DNA from: Cavia porcellus | Taxonomy: Eukaryota; Chordata; Mammalia; Rodentia; Caviidae | Assembly: GCF_034190915.1 (NCBI RefSeq) | Contig: NW_026947489.1 | Span: 58,466,001 to 58,530,000, forward strand | Direction of reading: 5' to 3' | Length of the DNA stretch: 64,000 nucleotides | In this document: in pieces, positions 53,535-64,000 of the stretch | Layout: the number at the start of each line of letters is the position of its first letter | Numbering within the stretch: the first letter of the stretch is position 1 | Translations under genes and position numbers: made by a program | The notes under the pieces: generated by a model | Told to the model about the DNA's origin: nothing | The model's input: the letters and a program-made list of their open reading frames with translations, nothing else | Database searches by the model: none

Positions 53535-53965
53535 GCTATGGCTTGGATAAGTGTTTCCCAAAGACCTATGAGTTATACGCATGGTCATTGGCCTGTGGTG
53601 GTAAAATATTTAGGAGATAGGGTTTAGTGGGCGGAAGTTAAGTCACTAATCTCTCTCTTTCTCTGTCTCTGTCTCTGTCTCTCTCTGTGTGTATCTCTGT
53701 CTCTCTCTTTTGCTTCTGGGTCACTGTGGGGTGAGCAGCTTGCTCTTCCTCTTCAATGTTTTCCTCTCTCTCTTTGCTTCTGGTCACCATGAGATGAGAA
53801 ACTTCCTCCACCACACACTCCCACTATGATGGGCTGTCTCATCCCAGGCTCCTAAAAGACCCTGGATCGAAGCTTCCAAATATGTGAGCCCAAATCAACC
53901 TTTTCTCCTTCTAAAATTAACTGGCGTGGATATTTTGACACAGCAATGGAAATCTGACCAATATC
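53535..53965 (+). mobile_element. MaLR solo LTR with (CTCTGT)n expansion
   Basis: It starts 'tgctatggcttggataagtg' and ends 'gagcccaaatcaaccttttc', 'ttgacacagcaatggaaatc', as MaLR LTRs do. A CTCTGT/CTCTCT run (53645-53712) expands its middle. Confidence 0.8.
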
Positions 53966-55599
53966 TTTCTCAATATTTTGGAGGTGGGGCACTTAACTTG
54001 GCATTTTTAAAAACTGGCTCCCTAGGTTGTTGACTGTTTCTTTAAGTACCAACGTTGACCAGTGGCCAACAGCATGGCTACTCTCTGACTCATGGGACCC
54101 TGCTCTGGGCAAGAACTGTCATGTCATGGTTAAGTGGGTCAGCTGTAAACTGATCTAACAGGAGATTATTTCCAATGTGGAAAATCCAGACTTCAGAGTA
54201 ATGGGGGTGCATTTTGTCTTTCTATGGTGCCCTTTTACCATCTTATATGCCCTGTGCATTTCCTAATTAACCTTGTGGTGACAGCCTTTTTGTGTATCAA
54301 GGCCCTTACGCCTTTATACTCTTATTTTCATAAGGGGATTTACTGCCATTACTAATCCAAATCTTTTCAAGAAAAACCGCTCAGCATGAAATTCATGCAG
54401 GGAGTTGTCAAAAGACCAGAAAGGTTAGAAGGGCTGGGTAGGTGGTGGAATGATTAGGACAGCAGGAAGATTAATCACAACTAGAGACATCATTATCTGT
54501 GTTTGGAGGAAGCAGGGTCCCCACAGTTCAGGAGCTGAGCCACCTGGCTGGCTCTAGTAGATAAAGGGCGAGGACCTTTGGAGGAAACTGTGGTCAGGAA
54601 GGAGATGTGGTCTGGGGGTCCCCCTCTCCTCTCACACCTCTGTCTTTTATAGGCACTTGTTATTGCACAGGGCTAGGAGAGTCTGGGAATTGAGATCTCA
54701 GAACACAGCAGACAGGGGCAGTGCAGGAAATGGCTTGGAGGACAGGGGGGCAAGTGATTGGCTGTGTGTCCTCCTGGGGACCATCTACCATTATCAGTCC
54801 CATTCCCCCTGGCATGGAAGAGGAGCCACTCTGATTAAGTGTAGCTGATTGGTTTGATTTGTCACCTATGGAATCAAACTGGAGGGGCAGTCACGCTTGT
54901 CTTAGGCCATCTCAGGCCTGTGCAGTAGTGGTCTACAAGCTCAGGAGTAACAGGCCCACAGGGCCCCTATGAGACGTCATGTAATCAGGTCCAGGAAGAC
55001 ACTGGCTTCTAGCTCAAAGTGGGAGCATTGAAAGAGCAAGAGACTGCAGGGGGCGAGATGGTATCTGTGTATCTTGTGACTGGAACCTGTGACTTTGTCA
55101 GGTTTGTAGCAGAGGGGAATTGAGGGTTAGGATGGAATTAAAGTTGCTAATCAGCTGACTTTAAAATTGAGAGATGGTCCTGGATTGACTAGCTGGTCCA
55201 GTGTCAGCTCAGGAGTCTTTCAAAGTGCAAGAGAGAGGCAGAAGACGAGAGCCCAAGGGAGCCAGGACTTTAGAACTTAGGGGTCAAGGTGGCCACCCAA
55301 ATAAAGGGCCAGGAGTCTCCTTCATCAAGTTAGCTTCAATGGTTTTATCATCAGTTAGACAGACCATGTACACTGATCATGGACAAAACTAAATTCCAAA
55401 TGAACCAGAGATAGGGACAGAGTCACACAACCTGTAATGGCATTTTCATCATGACAGGTGGCGTCTATGACGGTGCTCCCTGTAGCTGTCAAAAGGGAAG
55501 GGAGGTGACCCAGACAGCAGCCATGGTAGGCGCTCATCTGGTGTTGGCGTGGGAAGAGAGGGAGAAGGAAGCCTGGGAGGTAGAGGGAGAGGGATCTGG
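53966..55599. other. Unique DNA, no gene seen
   Basis: About 1.6 kb of ordinary sequence. No splice-bounded exon or nameable repeat. Confidence 0.5.
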
Positions 55600-55830
55600 A
55601 TAATCGCTTACATGGAAGGAGGAAGTTCTATGCTCTACAGCACAGCAAGTGATTATAGTTCACAAGTTTTAAAATGTTTTGCAAGAAACTAGAAAAGAAG
55701 AGTTTGAAGGTTTCCAGTGTAAAAAAAGATAAATGTTTAAGGAGCCAGAAATACTGATTATTCTGATTTGATCCTTACACATTTTTTTATTTGAATCAAA
55801 CGATCCTACTGTACCTTAACCTTTATTTTC
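55600..55830 (+). mobile_element. Old L1M 3' end
   Basis: 'gtgattatagttcacaagtt', 'agccagaaatactgattatt' and 'ctgatttgatccttacacat' are the terminal 3' UTR of an ancient L1. Confidence 0.75.
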
Positions 55831-57946
55831 TAGATTTCAACTATCAAGCAAATAGGCTATTTCTGCATGCTGACTGCTGTGCTGAATGATGAAGGCTTAA
55901 GGGTAAAAGAGAAATGTCTGAATTGAATATCTATTGTCTTGCAACTTGCTGACTGATGGAAGCTTTAGGAGAGCCTGAGCAGCACCAGACCCTTGGGCAC
56001 TGAATATTTTGGACATGTGTTATGGATAAGAACTGGTGATCAATTTAGCACCAGCTGGGTTACATTAGCATGGAACCAGGCATAGATGTTTCACCTGAAG
56101 AAAGTTGCCATCATAAATAGAGGTGGAGAGGGAGAAGGAAGGTGTTAATGCATTGTTGCATTGAGGCGTTGAGACACTGAGGCATTGTGGGTTCCCCTAC
56201 GTGTTGCTGTTTGAGCCATTGGCTCTCCTGGAGAAGCTCTGGTCCTCACATTGAACATTACTTCCTGGCTCTGGAGGGGAAGCCGTGTGACACTTGGTCT
56301 CTAGGATGAACTCATCACTCTGGCTTCCTGGCATCGGAGGAGCTCAGGGTCTCCGTGGTGCTGAGGATGGCTGTAGTGCTTTTCAGGGCAGCCCTGGTCT
56401 TGTGAGTGTGACTTCTCGGCTTCAGCATAGAACCCTCATCCCACCAGCACAGCTCCTTCACCCCGCTGGCATGGACTTTCTGGCTTCCATCGCTGACCTT
56501 TGGGCCTTTTCAGTATGGATCCATAAAAGAGACTGGTGTGAGTCCTTTTTGTGGGCTCTGAACCTCCAGTTGGACTCATGGGAGGCATTGTCATGAGCTT
56601 TGGGTTTTCATCTGGGCTCATGTGAGACATTGCTGTAGGATTTAGGCTTTGACTAAATATTCTATGTTTTTGGTGTTGCAGATAATTTCTACATTCTCTT
56701 TTGTTAACTCCCGGTGATCATTATAAAAATAATATTATAAACTCCGTGTCCTGATTCTAACTGTTCTCTGCACAGCCCCTAACTACAACAACATGTATGT
56801 GTTCTGATGGCCAGATGGAGGTCAGTGCTGCTTTAGGAATGAGTACTGCATTACTCATACCTGCAGTAGTGGTTTAAATGTCAGGTTCCTGATCACAAAG
56901 AGCTCTGGCTCCAGTGGTCAGACCTGGTGGTGGTAGCTGAAGAGTTAAATCTGAAACCTTTGCAAAGCTGAAATTTTCCATCAGACCACTGTGGTGCCCT
57001 GCTAAGAGGGTACTGCTGCTCTGATGTCTTGAGAGCCAATTTATGCTCTACTTCTGCCACTTTAAAGAGTGGAAGTGTCCTAAAATTCCTACATATTCTT
57101 GTAAGAAGCGGATCTGTTGTCATTGCCGGACATTTCCAGCAGCCTCTGCCCAAGCTTTCAGGGTAGGGTGAAACCCCTGAGATAGCACTGCCTCCATCAG
57201 AATTCCAAGTGCCACTTCTGAGGCAGTCACCGTATCTTGACTACAACAGAAGTTCCTGATGGGAACCAATTTCAGAAATTGGATTAGAAGGACCATCATC
57301 AGATAGTGTGCTGTGCCCTGAGCTGTGATTCTTTAGGCAAAGCACAGAGTGGCCTCCCACTTAAGCCCCACACTGTCCTCATACAATTTGATGGATCGTT
57401 TAGCATTTATCAGCCTCTGAAGCTCCGTGCCCAGAAGTGCCATTTCCCTGGAATCAGAGTCTTTAAAAGTGTATAGAAGTGCTAGATGGAATGGGTGGGT
57501 GATTTATTAGGCTGCTGCCTAAACTGGAGTTTCTTTGATTGTGGTGCAAAAGTTGCTTAGTGCCCTGTTGATGATAAATGACACTCTCATATGAGCTGAC
57601 CTCGGAGAGAGTCTCTCTTGGTTTAGAAAGCTGCGTGGTTTCTTTGGTGTAGAACAAAGTTCTTAATATTTTGACTTGTGTGTGCATGTGTGTGTGTAGA
57701 CAGGGTGTGTCATGAGTCATTTGGGAATTTGGTAAAAACTATGGGCCCTTTTGATAGAAAAATATATTTCCACATAATTTATTATATAGTTTCTCTTAAA
57801 ACCTTTGGTTCCTAGGCTCTAGCTCAGTAGCTGCTTTTGCAGATTGTACAGCCATAAATGCTAGAGAGACTGGTGGACATCTCAGACCTGGGACAGTTGT
57901 CATATGCAGCAGCTAATATCACATGCATCCTGATTTTTTTATCTTC
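55831..57946. other. Unique DNA, no gene seen
   Basis: About 2.1 kb. The frame 56294-56596 (100 codons, plus) shows no domain. Part of 56290-56640 has a repetitive MaLR-internal flavour, but I cannot support a call. Confidence 0.45.
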
Positions 57947-57960
57947 CTGGGCACACATTC

Positions 57961-58062
57961 TTTTTTTTTTTTTTTTTTTTTTTTGGTGGTACCAGGGATT
58001 GAACTCACGACCTCACACTTGCCAGGCAGGTGCTTATGCCGCTAAGCTAAATCCCCAGCCCT
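57961..58062 (-). mobile_element. ID-type SINE with target duplication
   Basis: A T-run, then 'ggtaccagggattgaactca', 'cacacttgccaggcaggtgc' and 'agctaaatccccagccc', flanked by CTGGGCACACATTC (57947-57960) and CTGGGCACACGTTC (58063-58076). Confidence 0.9.
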
Positions 58063-58076
58063 CTGGGCACACGTTC

Positions 58077-59134
58077 TACATCCACCGGCGAGCTGGTGAA
58101 TGCTACACAGGAAGTCAATCTGTGCTTAGGCAAAGGACCCCACCTTCTCTCCAGCTGTGGAATAGCTCTCTTCAGAGACCAATGAACTAGATGTTTTTCC
58201 CATTTCATGCAAACAATTCTATGTGGCTTGCATTTCCTAACTACTAAGGTCTTCTCAAATTTGCCAACAACCTTAATCTTTCTCAGCCTGACAGCCTCAT
58301 GCTTCATCTTTCAGGTTGGCTTAACAACATGAGAGCGTTGGTTGATCTTTCCTTGAAATTCTTCCCCTTCTTGTCTTGTAGTACAGTTTCCTACTGTTTC
58401 CTCAGCCTCTTCGTAGTCTCCTGTGCTGGCTCCTTCTGGCTTGCCTTTACTGTAGATGCTGGAGTAACCTAGAGAGCTTATTTCATCTTGATCTTCATTT
58501 ATTCTCTAGATGGCTTCATCCAGTTCCACTGCTTAAAAGTTCTCCTAGGTGCTGGTGTTTCCAACTCTGGTTGCCATAGTGATCCTGACTCACCTTTCAG
58601 ACCCCTAACAATGACTTGAGAGAGCTGCATGGGTGAATATCTTGAAATCTGTATGCCCCAATGGAGTCCATGATTGAAGCAAGGTCGTTTTTCTGAGGAG
58701 AGGGAGTCTCAGGGGAACCAGTCTGGAGTTCAAGTAGAGAGGTGACTGGTTATCGGGTGAGTATTTACAGAGCACCCTTTATTTTCAGTCTTTGATCATG
58801 ACTAGTGATCTATCTGAAAACTCAGTCGGAATTCCTTCTCCGAAATCAGTCACATCTAGCTGGCTTTCTCCATTCTGTTGCTCGAGATCACATCACCTTT
58901 TCCTCTCATCTGGTTGCCCATTTCCTCTGTGACTTTCTCCAACTATTCTTCCACAGTGGCTTTTCATAAACACAGCCAGGTCACATTACCACAGTTGCCT
59001 TTTAAAACCAATCAGGGACCTCTCAGTTTTGGAAAGAAAAACAAAACTTCTTCCTGTGACTTCCCTGGTTCCTCATCAGTTTCCATCCTATCTCATATTC
59101 TCAAAGTCTATGCTGTGTTGTAGCTGGGCTCTGT
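58077..59134. other. Unique DNA, possible old LINE relic
   Basis: 58490-58620 and 58880-59060 read vaguely like old LINE relics ('agatggcttcatccagttcc', 'ctttcagacccctaacaatg'). I do not call a family. No gene is seen. Confidence 0.4.
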
Positions 59135-59740
59135 GGTCTCTTCTCTTCCTCCTTCTCTTTCTTCTCCTTCCTCCTGTGCCTTTCACCTCCTCTTTTTCCT
59201 CTCTCTCTCTTCCTTTCTCCATCTTCTCTCTTCCTCCCCTCCACTCATCTGCTTTTCCCTCCTCTTGTCTCTTCTCTCCTCTCCTGCTTTTTCTTTTCCT
59301 CCCCTCTCCTCCCCTCCCCTCCCTTCTCCTCTCCCCTCCTCTCCTCTCCTCTCCTCTCCTCCCCTCCCCTCCCCTCCCTTCTCCTCTCCTCTCCTCTCCT
59401 CTCCTCTCCTCTCCTCTCCTTTCCTCTCCTCCCCTCCCCTCCCCTCCCCTCCCTTCTCCTCTCCTCTCTTCTCCTCTCCTCTCCTCCCCTCCCTTCTCCT
59501 CTCCTCTCCTCTCCTCTCCTCCTCTCCCCTCCCCTCCCTTCTCCTCTCCTCTCCTCTCCTCTCCTCTCCTCTCCTCTCCTCTCTTCCCCTCCCTCTCCTC
59601 TCCTCTCCTCTCCTTTCTTCTCCCCTCCTCTCCTCTCTCTCTTCTCTACTCCTTTCTCTTCTCCCTTTTCTCTTCTCCTTCCTCCCTCTCTCAATCTCTC
59701 TCTCCTTTCTCTTCTCTCCACTTCTCCTTCTGCATCCCCT
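59135..59740. repeat. Polypyrimidine pentamer satellite (CCTCT/CCCCT)n
   Basis: About 600 bp of almost pure C/T. The core 59300-59585 stays in strict 5 bp register: 'cccttctcct' recurs at 59321, 59376, 59451, 59491 and 59536, spacings all multiples of 5. CCCCT and TCTCC pentamers alternate in blocks. It opens very long Ser/Pro/Leu (plus) and Glu/Arg (minus) frames, up to 260 codons, that are not genes. Confidence 0.95.
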
Positions 59741-60503
59741 CTTCATGTGAGGCTCATCTCTTTATCCAGGCCCAGAGAAAGTTTCTATACAAAATGGCAC
59801 AAGTTAATTAATTTTCATGGTTCTGTTGCCTTAGCTCTCAGATCATGACTGCAAGCTCCTTGAGAGCAGAGACACACTGTAATGCTTTCTGTCTGCAGCG
59901 TGTTCACATCTTCCTTGAAATCCCATCCTTTGTCTGTGTCTGGGACGGTGACCCCAATTCCTTCATTCACATGTTGTTGATGGGCTCTGGGTTAAGTACT
60001 AGGGAGTTAGTAGAAATTAGTTTGTTTCAGGTTAAATTGTCTCTCTCTCAGTTTAGAAATGGGAGCTGTGCTGCGTGAGGACTGGAGAAGGTACAAACTT
60101 GCTGTCGTGAGTGAGATATGTGTCAATGCACATTTTAAACATGTGAAGAACTCCATCATGCTAATGAATTTGGAAAGCTACTACAAGTTAACTTTATTGC
60201 TTTGGCTTGGTAATTGACAAAATACTATCTTCATGGCATGTAAGAGTAAGTTATAATTTCCCTAAGTGGTAAATTCATTTCTAGGTTGTAGGTGGGAGAA
60301 TGAAACTTCATGGAAAATAATGATATTCTTAACTAGATGAGACATCCAAGCAAAGTAAACCCTTGTTTATCTTCCTTCCCCTGAGAAGAAACTTCTGCCC
60401 TGATGTTAGTTTGAATACAGCAGAACAGTAAGTCAAAACATATTAAAGGACAGGGTAGTACTGTTTTTTTTCCAAGAACAATTCCTTGGTGCACGCATGC
60501 ATA
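59741..60503. other. Mostly unique DNA, LINE2 relic
   Basis: 'gactgcaagctccttgagag' at about 59848 with 'cagagacacactgtaatgct' is like the LINE2 3' end ('agctccttgagggcagggac'). The remainder is unrecognised. Confidence 0.4.
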
Positions 60504-60588
60504 CACACAGACACAACACAGACACAGACACAGACACAGACACAGACACAGACACAGACACAGACACAGACACAGGCACAGACACACA
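60504..60588. repeat. (ACAGAC)n hexamer repeat
   Basis: About 13 tandem hexamers with one ACAGGC variant. It makes Thr-Gln or Cys-Leu/Ser-Val frames that are artefacts. Confidence 0.95.
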
Positions 60589-60722
60589 TGAGGACTTCTT
60601 TGTGGAGGCATTATAGAGAGGAGACTGTGCCTTCTGTCTTTGCCCCAAAGCTTCATCTTAATTTAGGACAAATCTTGCTACATTAGAACTAAAGGCTTCC
60701 CTGCTAATCCAAGTGCAATTAG

Positions 60723-60737
60723 CTACCAGGTGGCAGC
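60723..60737 (+). promoter_or_regulatory. CTCF-like motif
   Basis: CTACCAGGTGGCAGC fits the CTCF core at 14 of 15 positions and is followed by GCTAC. It is in non-repeat DNA and has the same orientation as the motif at 38158. Confidence 0.5.
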
Positions 60738-61199
60738 GCTACAGAGAAGCTTAGCTCACCCAGTCTAGTAAGCAAGCTTAAATATTGCTATAAACTTTAA
60801 ATTATTAATCATAAAAGATCAGAGCAATGTGGTTCGTATTTTTGGGGTTAGAATATTCTATTCCGATTAAAAATCCTAAAGGGTTCATGGGAATGAGTGT
60901 CATAGGGTTAGTTAAACATATATAAGTGTATTTTTTCCTTTTCTGCTCAGATACAAGTAGAATTAAGGAAGAAGAAACATAGGAAAACAAATTTTTTCCC
61001 CTAAGGAGAATATTCTTAATTAATATCTGTTCATTTTTAACTTAATAATATATAACAAGATCGCTTGACAACACAAACATTAATTTTCACCAAATTACAG
61101 TCATATAAAATAATGGAATATAGCTCTCTCTAGATATTTTTCTTTCTCTCTGGAAAGTGACCCCTCCTTTTAGTTGAATAAAAATTTTACTCTTAACCA

Positions 61200-61285
61200 T
61201 TTTTTTCAGTACTAGGGATTGAACACAGAGCCTCATGCATATGGGCAAATGATTCCACATAAACTATGTCCCCCAGTCCTTCCAT
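61200..61285 (-). mobile_element. ID-type SINE, diverged
   Basis: 'cagtactagggattgaacac', 'agagcctcatgcatatgggc' and 'actatgtcccccagtc' are a decayed minus-strand ID copy inside the old L1. Confidence 0.7.
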
Positions 61286-61735
61286 GTCACCATTTTTAAG
61301 ACACAGATCAGTGGTATTATATCCAATTGTAATTTACAACACCTATCACCCCTGGCAATCTGCATAAGTTATTCCATCTTGCAAAACCAAAACTTTGTAC
61401 CCAGTAAGCAATAATTCCATATTTCCTCCTCCTCTAGCTCCTGGTAATCAACATACTACTTGTAATTTAATTTTGATTTTTTAAAGATCTTACACAAATG
61501 GAATCTTACCATTTTTGTCCTTTTGTGATGGCTTATTTCAAAGGTCTTCCTGGCATCTCCATGTTGTAGCGCATGCTAGGACTTTCTCCCTATGTTTGGC
61601 TGAGTAATATTCCACTGTATGAATAAGACCAAATTTTGCTTATACACCGATCTGTCAATGGACTCTTGGATTATTTCCACATTTGAAACTTTCTGGGAAA
61701 ATGCTTCACTCTTTTCCAGAGTGGCTATACTATTT

Positions 61736-61816
61736 TTTTTTTATACTAGAGATTGAATTCACAACCTCATGCTTTCCAGGCAGGCATTTATGCCGCTGAG
61801 CTAAACCCTCAGCCCC
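61736..61816 (-). mobile_element. ID-type SINE with target duplication
   Basis: 'actagagattgaattcacaa', 'ctttccaggcaggcatttat' and 'ctgagctaaaccctcagccc', with TGGCTATACTATTT (61722-61735) and TGGCTATCCTATTT (61817-61830) on either side. Confidence 0.88.
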
Positions 61817-62849
61817 TGGCTATCCTATTTTATATCCCCACCAACAATACTCAGGGTTTCAGTTTCTCTCATTTTTGCTAATGCATGTTATTTTTTCTGT
61901 TCTAGATAGAAGCTGTCCTAATGTGTGTGAGTTGACACCACAAGATTTCAGTTTGCATTTCCTAATGGCTAGTGATTCTGAGCATCTTTTCAATTATTTA
62001 TTCATCACTTTATATCTTCTTTTTTTGTTACTGAGTTTTAAGAGTTTTCTCTATATTCTGGGTATTAATCTCTTATCAGATATATGATCTGAAAATATTT
62101 TCTTTCACTCTATGGGATATTATTTTACTTCTGTTGATACTGTCTTACAATTCACAGAATTCATAATTTTCACAAGGTCTGATTTTTCTATTTTTTGTCA
62201 TTATTTGTATTTTTTGTATCATATCTAAAAATATCATTGCAAAATCCAATGTTGTGAAACTTTTTCCCTGTGTTTTTTTCTAAGAGTCTTATAGTATTAG
62301 GTCATACTTTATGTCTTTATTCCACTTTGATTCAACTTTTGTGTGTGGAGTTAGGAGAACAATTTTATTCTTTTGGGTGTAAATATCCAGTGTTCCTAGT
62401 ATCATATGATGGTTGCTGTTTCTCCACTGGATAGTCTAATATCCTTGTAAAAATTATTTTACTATAGTTGTGACAGTTTATTCTAGACATTTTTTCTATA
62501 TTTTCTTTTGTAGTTGAAATGCTTAATCATTTTCTGTTGCATATATCTTATAGATGTTTTCTCTATGGCTACTATGGAAATTACATTTAATATCCTAAAG
62601 TCATAATACTCTACTTTGCATTTATAATAGTTTAACTTCAATAATATGTCAGTACTGTGTTATATGTAACATCTAAATACTTTGCTTCTTCACAACTCCA
62701 TCCTTGACCATTTTAATTACTGACATCACAAAATTATAGCCCTACACATCAGGAGACTCAAAACATAGACTAACATTTTGTTAGCTTCACAAATTATGTT
62801 GGAAACAAAGTATGGAGTTGCAAAAATCCTAGCGTTTGGACTAATAGTT

Positions 62850-64000
62850 CTTTTCTTTTCTTTCTTTTTTTTTTTTTTAAATACATTAGTCTTTTAAAGT
62901 CAGGTACAAAACAAAAAACTGTTGCAATTGTTTTGACAATATCAATCTTCATGATTACTCTTGTTTTACATTTATTGAGATCTATTTTCCTTCCTGTAGT
63001 TTTGAGTTACTGTTCTGCTCTGTATCTTTTAATTTCAACTGCAAACATTCTTAAAAATTTTCTGTAGGACAGGTCTGGTGGTCCTGCAATCCTTTCAATG
63101 TGTTCACCAGGAAGTATTTAACATTTTCACTCACTTTTGGAGGACAGTTCTGTGGGATCTAGAATCTTTAACACCTTGAATGTTTCAGCCCATTACTTTT
63201 TGTCCTCCAGTGTTTCTGCTGAGAAATCTAATGTTCACCTTATTAAGGTTCTCGCATATGTGACAAGTGCTTCTTTCTTGCTGTTTTTGGAATTATCCAT
63301 TTTCAAAAGTTTGATTGTAAAAAAGGTAGTGTGTGTCTGTTTGGGTTCATCTAACTTGAAGTTTGTTGACCTTCTGGGATGTTTATATTCTTGTCATTTC
63401 ATCAAATTTGGGAAGTTTTCCACATATTTCTTTAAAAATTCTCTCTTTGCCTTTCCCCTTCTCTTTCTGTTCTTCTGGTATGTTGGCCCCTAATAGCATC
63501 TGAGACACCTCATCAACTTTTTCCACTTTTCTTTCATCTTCTTTCTTTACATTTCTTATATTTGATAATTTCCATTGCCCTATTTTCAAGCTCACTAGTT
63601 CTTTCTTCTCCTTGTTCAAATATGCTTTTGAATTTCTTTAGTGGTTTGCAAACATTAATTATTGTCCTCTTAATCTGTAGGATTTCTCTCTAAATTCAAT
63701 ACCTCTTTATTGATATTTCTACTCTGCATACATTATTTGCTTTGACTTTTCTTACTCTTCCTTTATTTTTGCAAGCATCTTTAAGAAAGTCATTTTAAAG
63801 TCTTTACCTAGTAGATTCATCATTAGGTATTTTTCAGGGAATTTCTGTTGATTTAGTGTTTTCATCTGAATGTACCAGATGGCCTATTTTGCTGTATGCT
63901 TTGTGATTTTTTTTTCTTGATGAATACTGGACATTTAAATCTAATAATGTGGAAACTCTGGAAAGGAGAGTCTTCTCTTTCCTTGGTGTTTGCTACTTTT
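62850..64000 (-). mobile_element. Ancient HAL1/L1 ORF1-derived sequence
   Basis: A T-run at 62862 starts it. 'gtttctgctgagaaatctaa' (about 63211-63230) is the complement of the ORF1 C-terminal 'F-S-A-E' box. 'tttatattcttgtcatttca', 'tttcaagctcactagttctt' and 'gacatttaaatctaataatg' then follow the order of old mammalian HAL1/L1 ORF1 with its coiled-coil and 5' parts. No ORF2 sequence lies between the tail and ORF1, which favours HAL1. It runs off the window edge. Frames are broken. Confidence 0.6.

Larger units (their letters stand above)
61165..62560 (-). mobile_element. Old L1M element, ORF2/3' part
   Basis: The plus strand reads 'gtcaatggactcttggatta', 'cttttccagagtggctatac', 'ccccaccaacaatactcagg', 'tttgcatttcctaatggcta', 'attctgggtattaatctctt' and 'ttattccactttgattcaac', the reverse complement of an ancient L1 from the 3' UTR into ORF2. 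An ID SINE interrupts it at 61736-61816. Confidence 0.85.

Noticed and set aside
59029..59811. 260-codon plus frame and 187/158-codon minus frames
   Set aside because: They lie wholly in the pyrimidine pentamer repeat; Ser/Pro/Leu and Glu/Arg runs come from composition.
60333..60656. 107-codon Cys-Leu-rich minus frame
   Set aside because: Translation of the ACAGAC hexamer repeat.

Overview
This is mammalian nuclear DNA, almost certainly from a rodent outside the mouse/rat group. It is AT-rich and CpG-poor, with no operons or long open reading frames. It carries the rodent SINE pair: tRNA-derived ID-type elements (reverse strand of a 'ggctggggatttagctcagtggcataagc' type head, written here in short form only) and B1-type 7SL-derived elements. 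It also carries MaLR LTRs, MIR and MER5-type fossils, and L1 copies from very old to fairly young. I cannot name the species. The ID variant does not look like the mouse, rat, squirrel, guinea pig, beaver or kangaroo rat versions as I remember them, but that is memory and not a search.

I find no complete protein-coding gene. The window is intergenic, or the inside of a long intron. Two short segments could be exons or exon relics: 41264-41366 on the plus strand, with good splice signals and an open frame, and 52228-52515 on the minus strand. A small CpG-rich patch near 38.1-38.3 kb and two CTCF-like motifs (38158 and 60723) are the best regulatory candidates. An AT-rich homeodomain-type block near 20.4 kb could be a conserved element.

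Layout. 1-10.6 kb: mostly unique DNA with MER5, old L1, MaLR and SINE fossils. 10.6-14 kb: a MaLR provirus (LTR, internal part, LTR, tRNA-Leu-type primer site) with an inverted internal duplication, between L1 pieces. 16.2-20 kb: L1 ORF2 fragments in both orientations with B1/ID insertions. 20-27 kb: mostly unique, with a tiny U6 snRNA retropseudogene at 23.2 kb. 27.2-28.4 kb: a ~775 bp mini-L1 inside an old L1 tail. 28.4-41 kb: MaLR LTRs, MIR, B1 and L1 ends. 41.5-51.7 kb: a nest of retroelements inserted into one MaLR LTR. 51.7-64 kb: unique DNA, a large pyrimidine pentamer repeat, and old L1 and HAL1-type sequence at the right end.

The most interesting object is at 43919-47055, minus strand. 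It is an apparently full-length, ORF1-only 'half-L1' of about 3.1 kb. It has a CpG-rich 5' UTR starting with a YY1-like site, an ORF1 of 338 codons broken by one in-frame stop, no ORF2, and a 3' region built of ~150 bp repeated units. It lies between perfect 13 bp target-site duplications in the endonuclease region of another L1. The same ~150 bp units recur at 2.98, 27.4, 40.2 and 47.4-48.9 kb. Two further L1-derived elements here (27369-28143 and 47432-51065) also lack most or all of ORF2. Together they suggest a lineage-specific family of non-autonomous L1 derivatives that depend on ORF2 protein supplied by other L1s.
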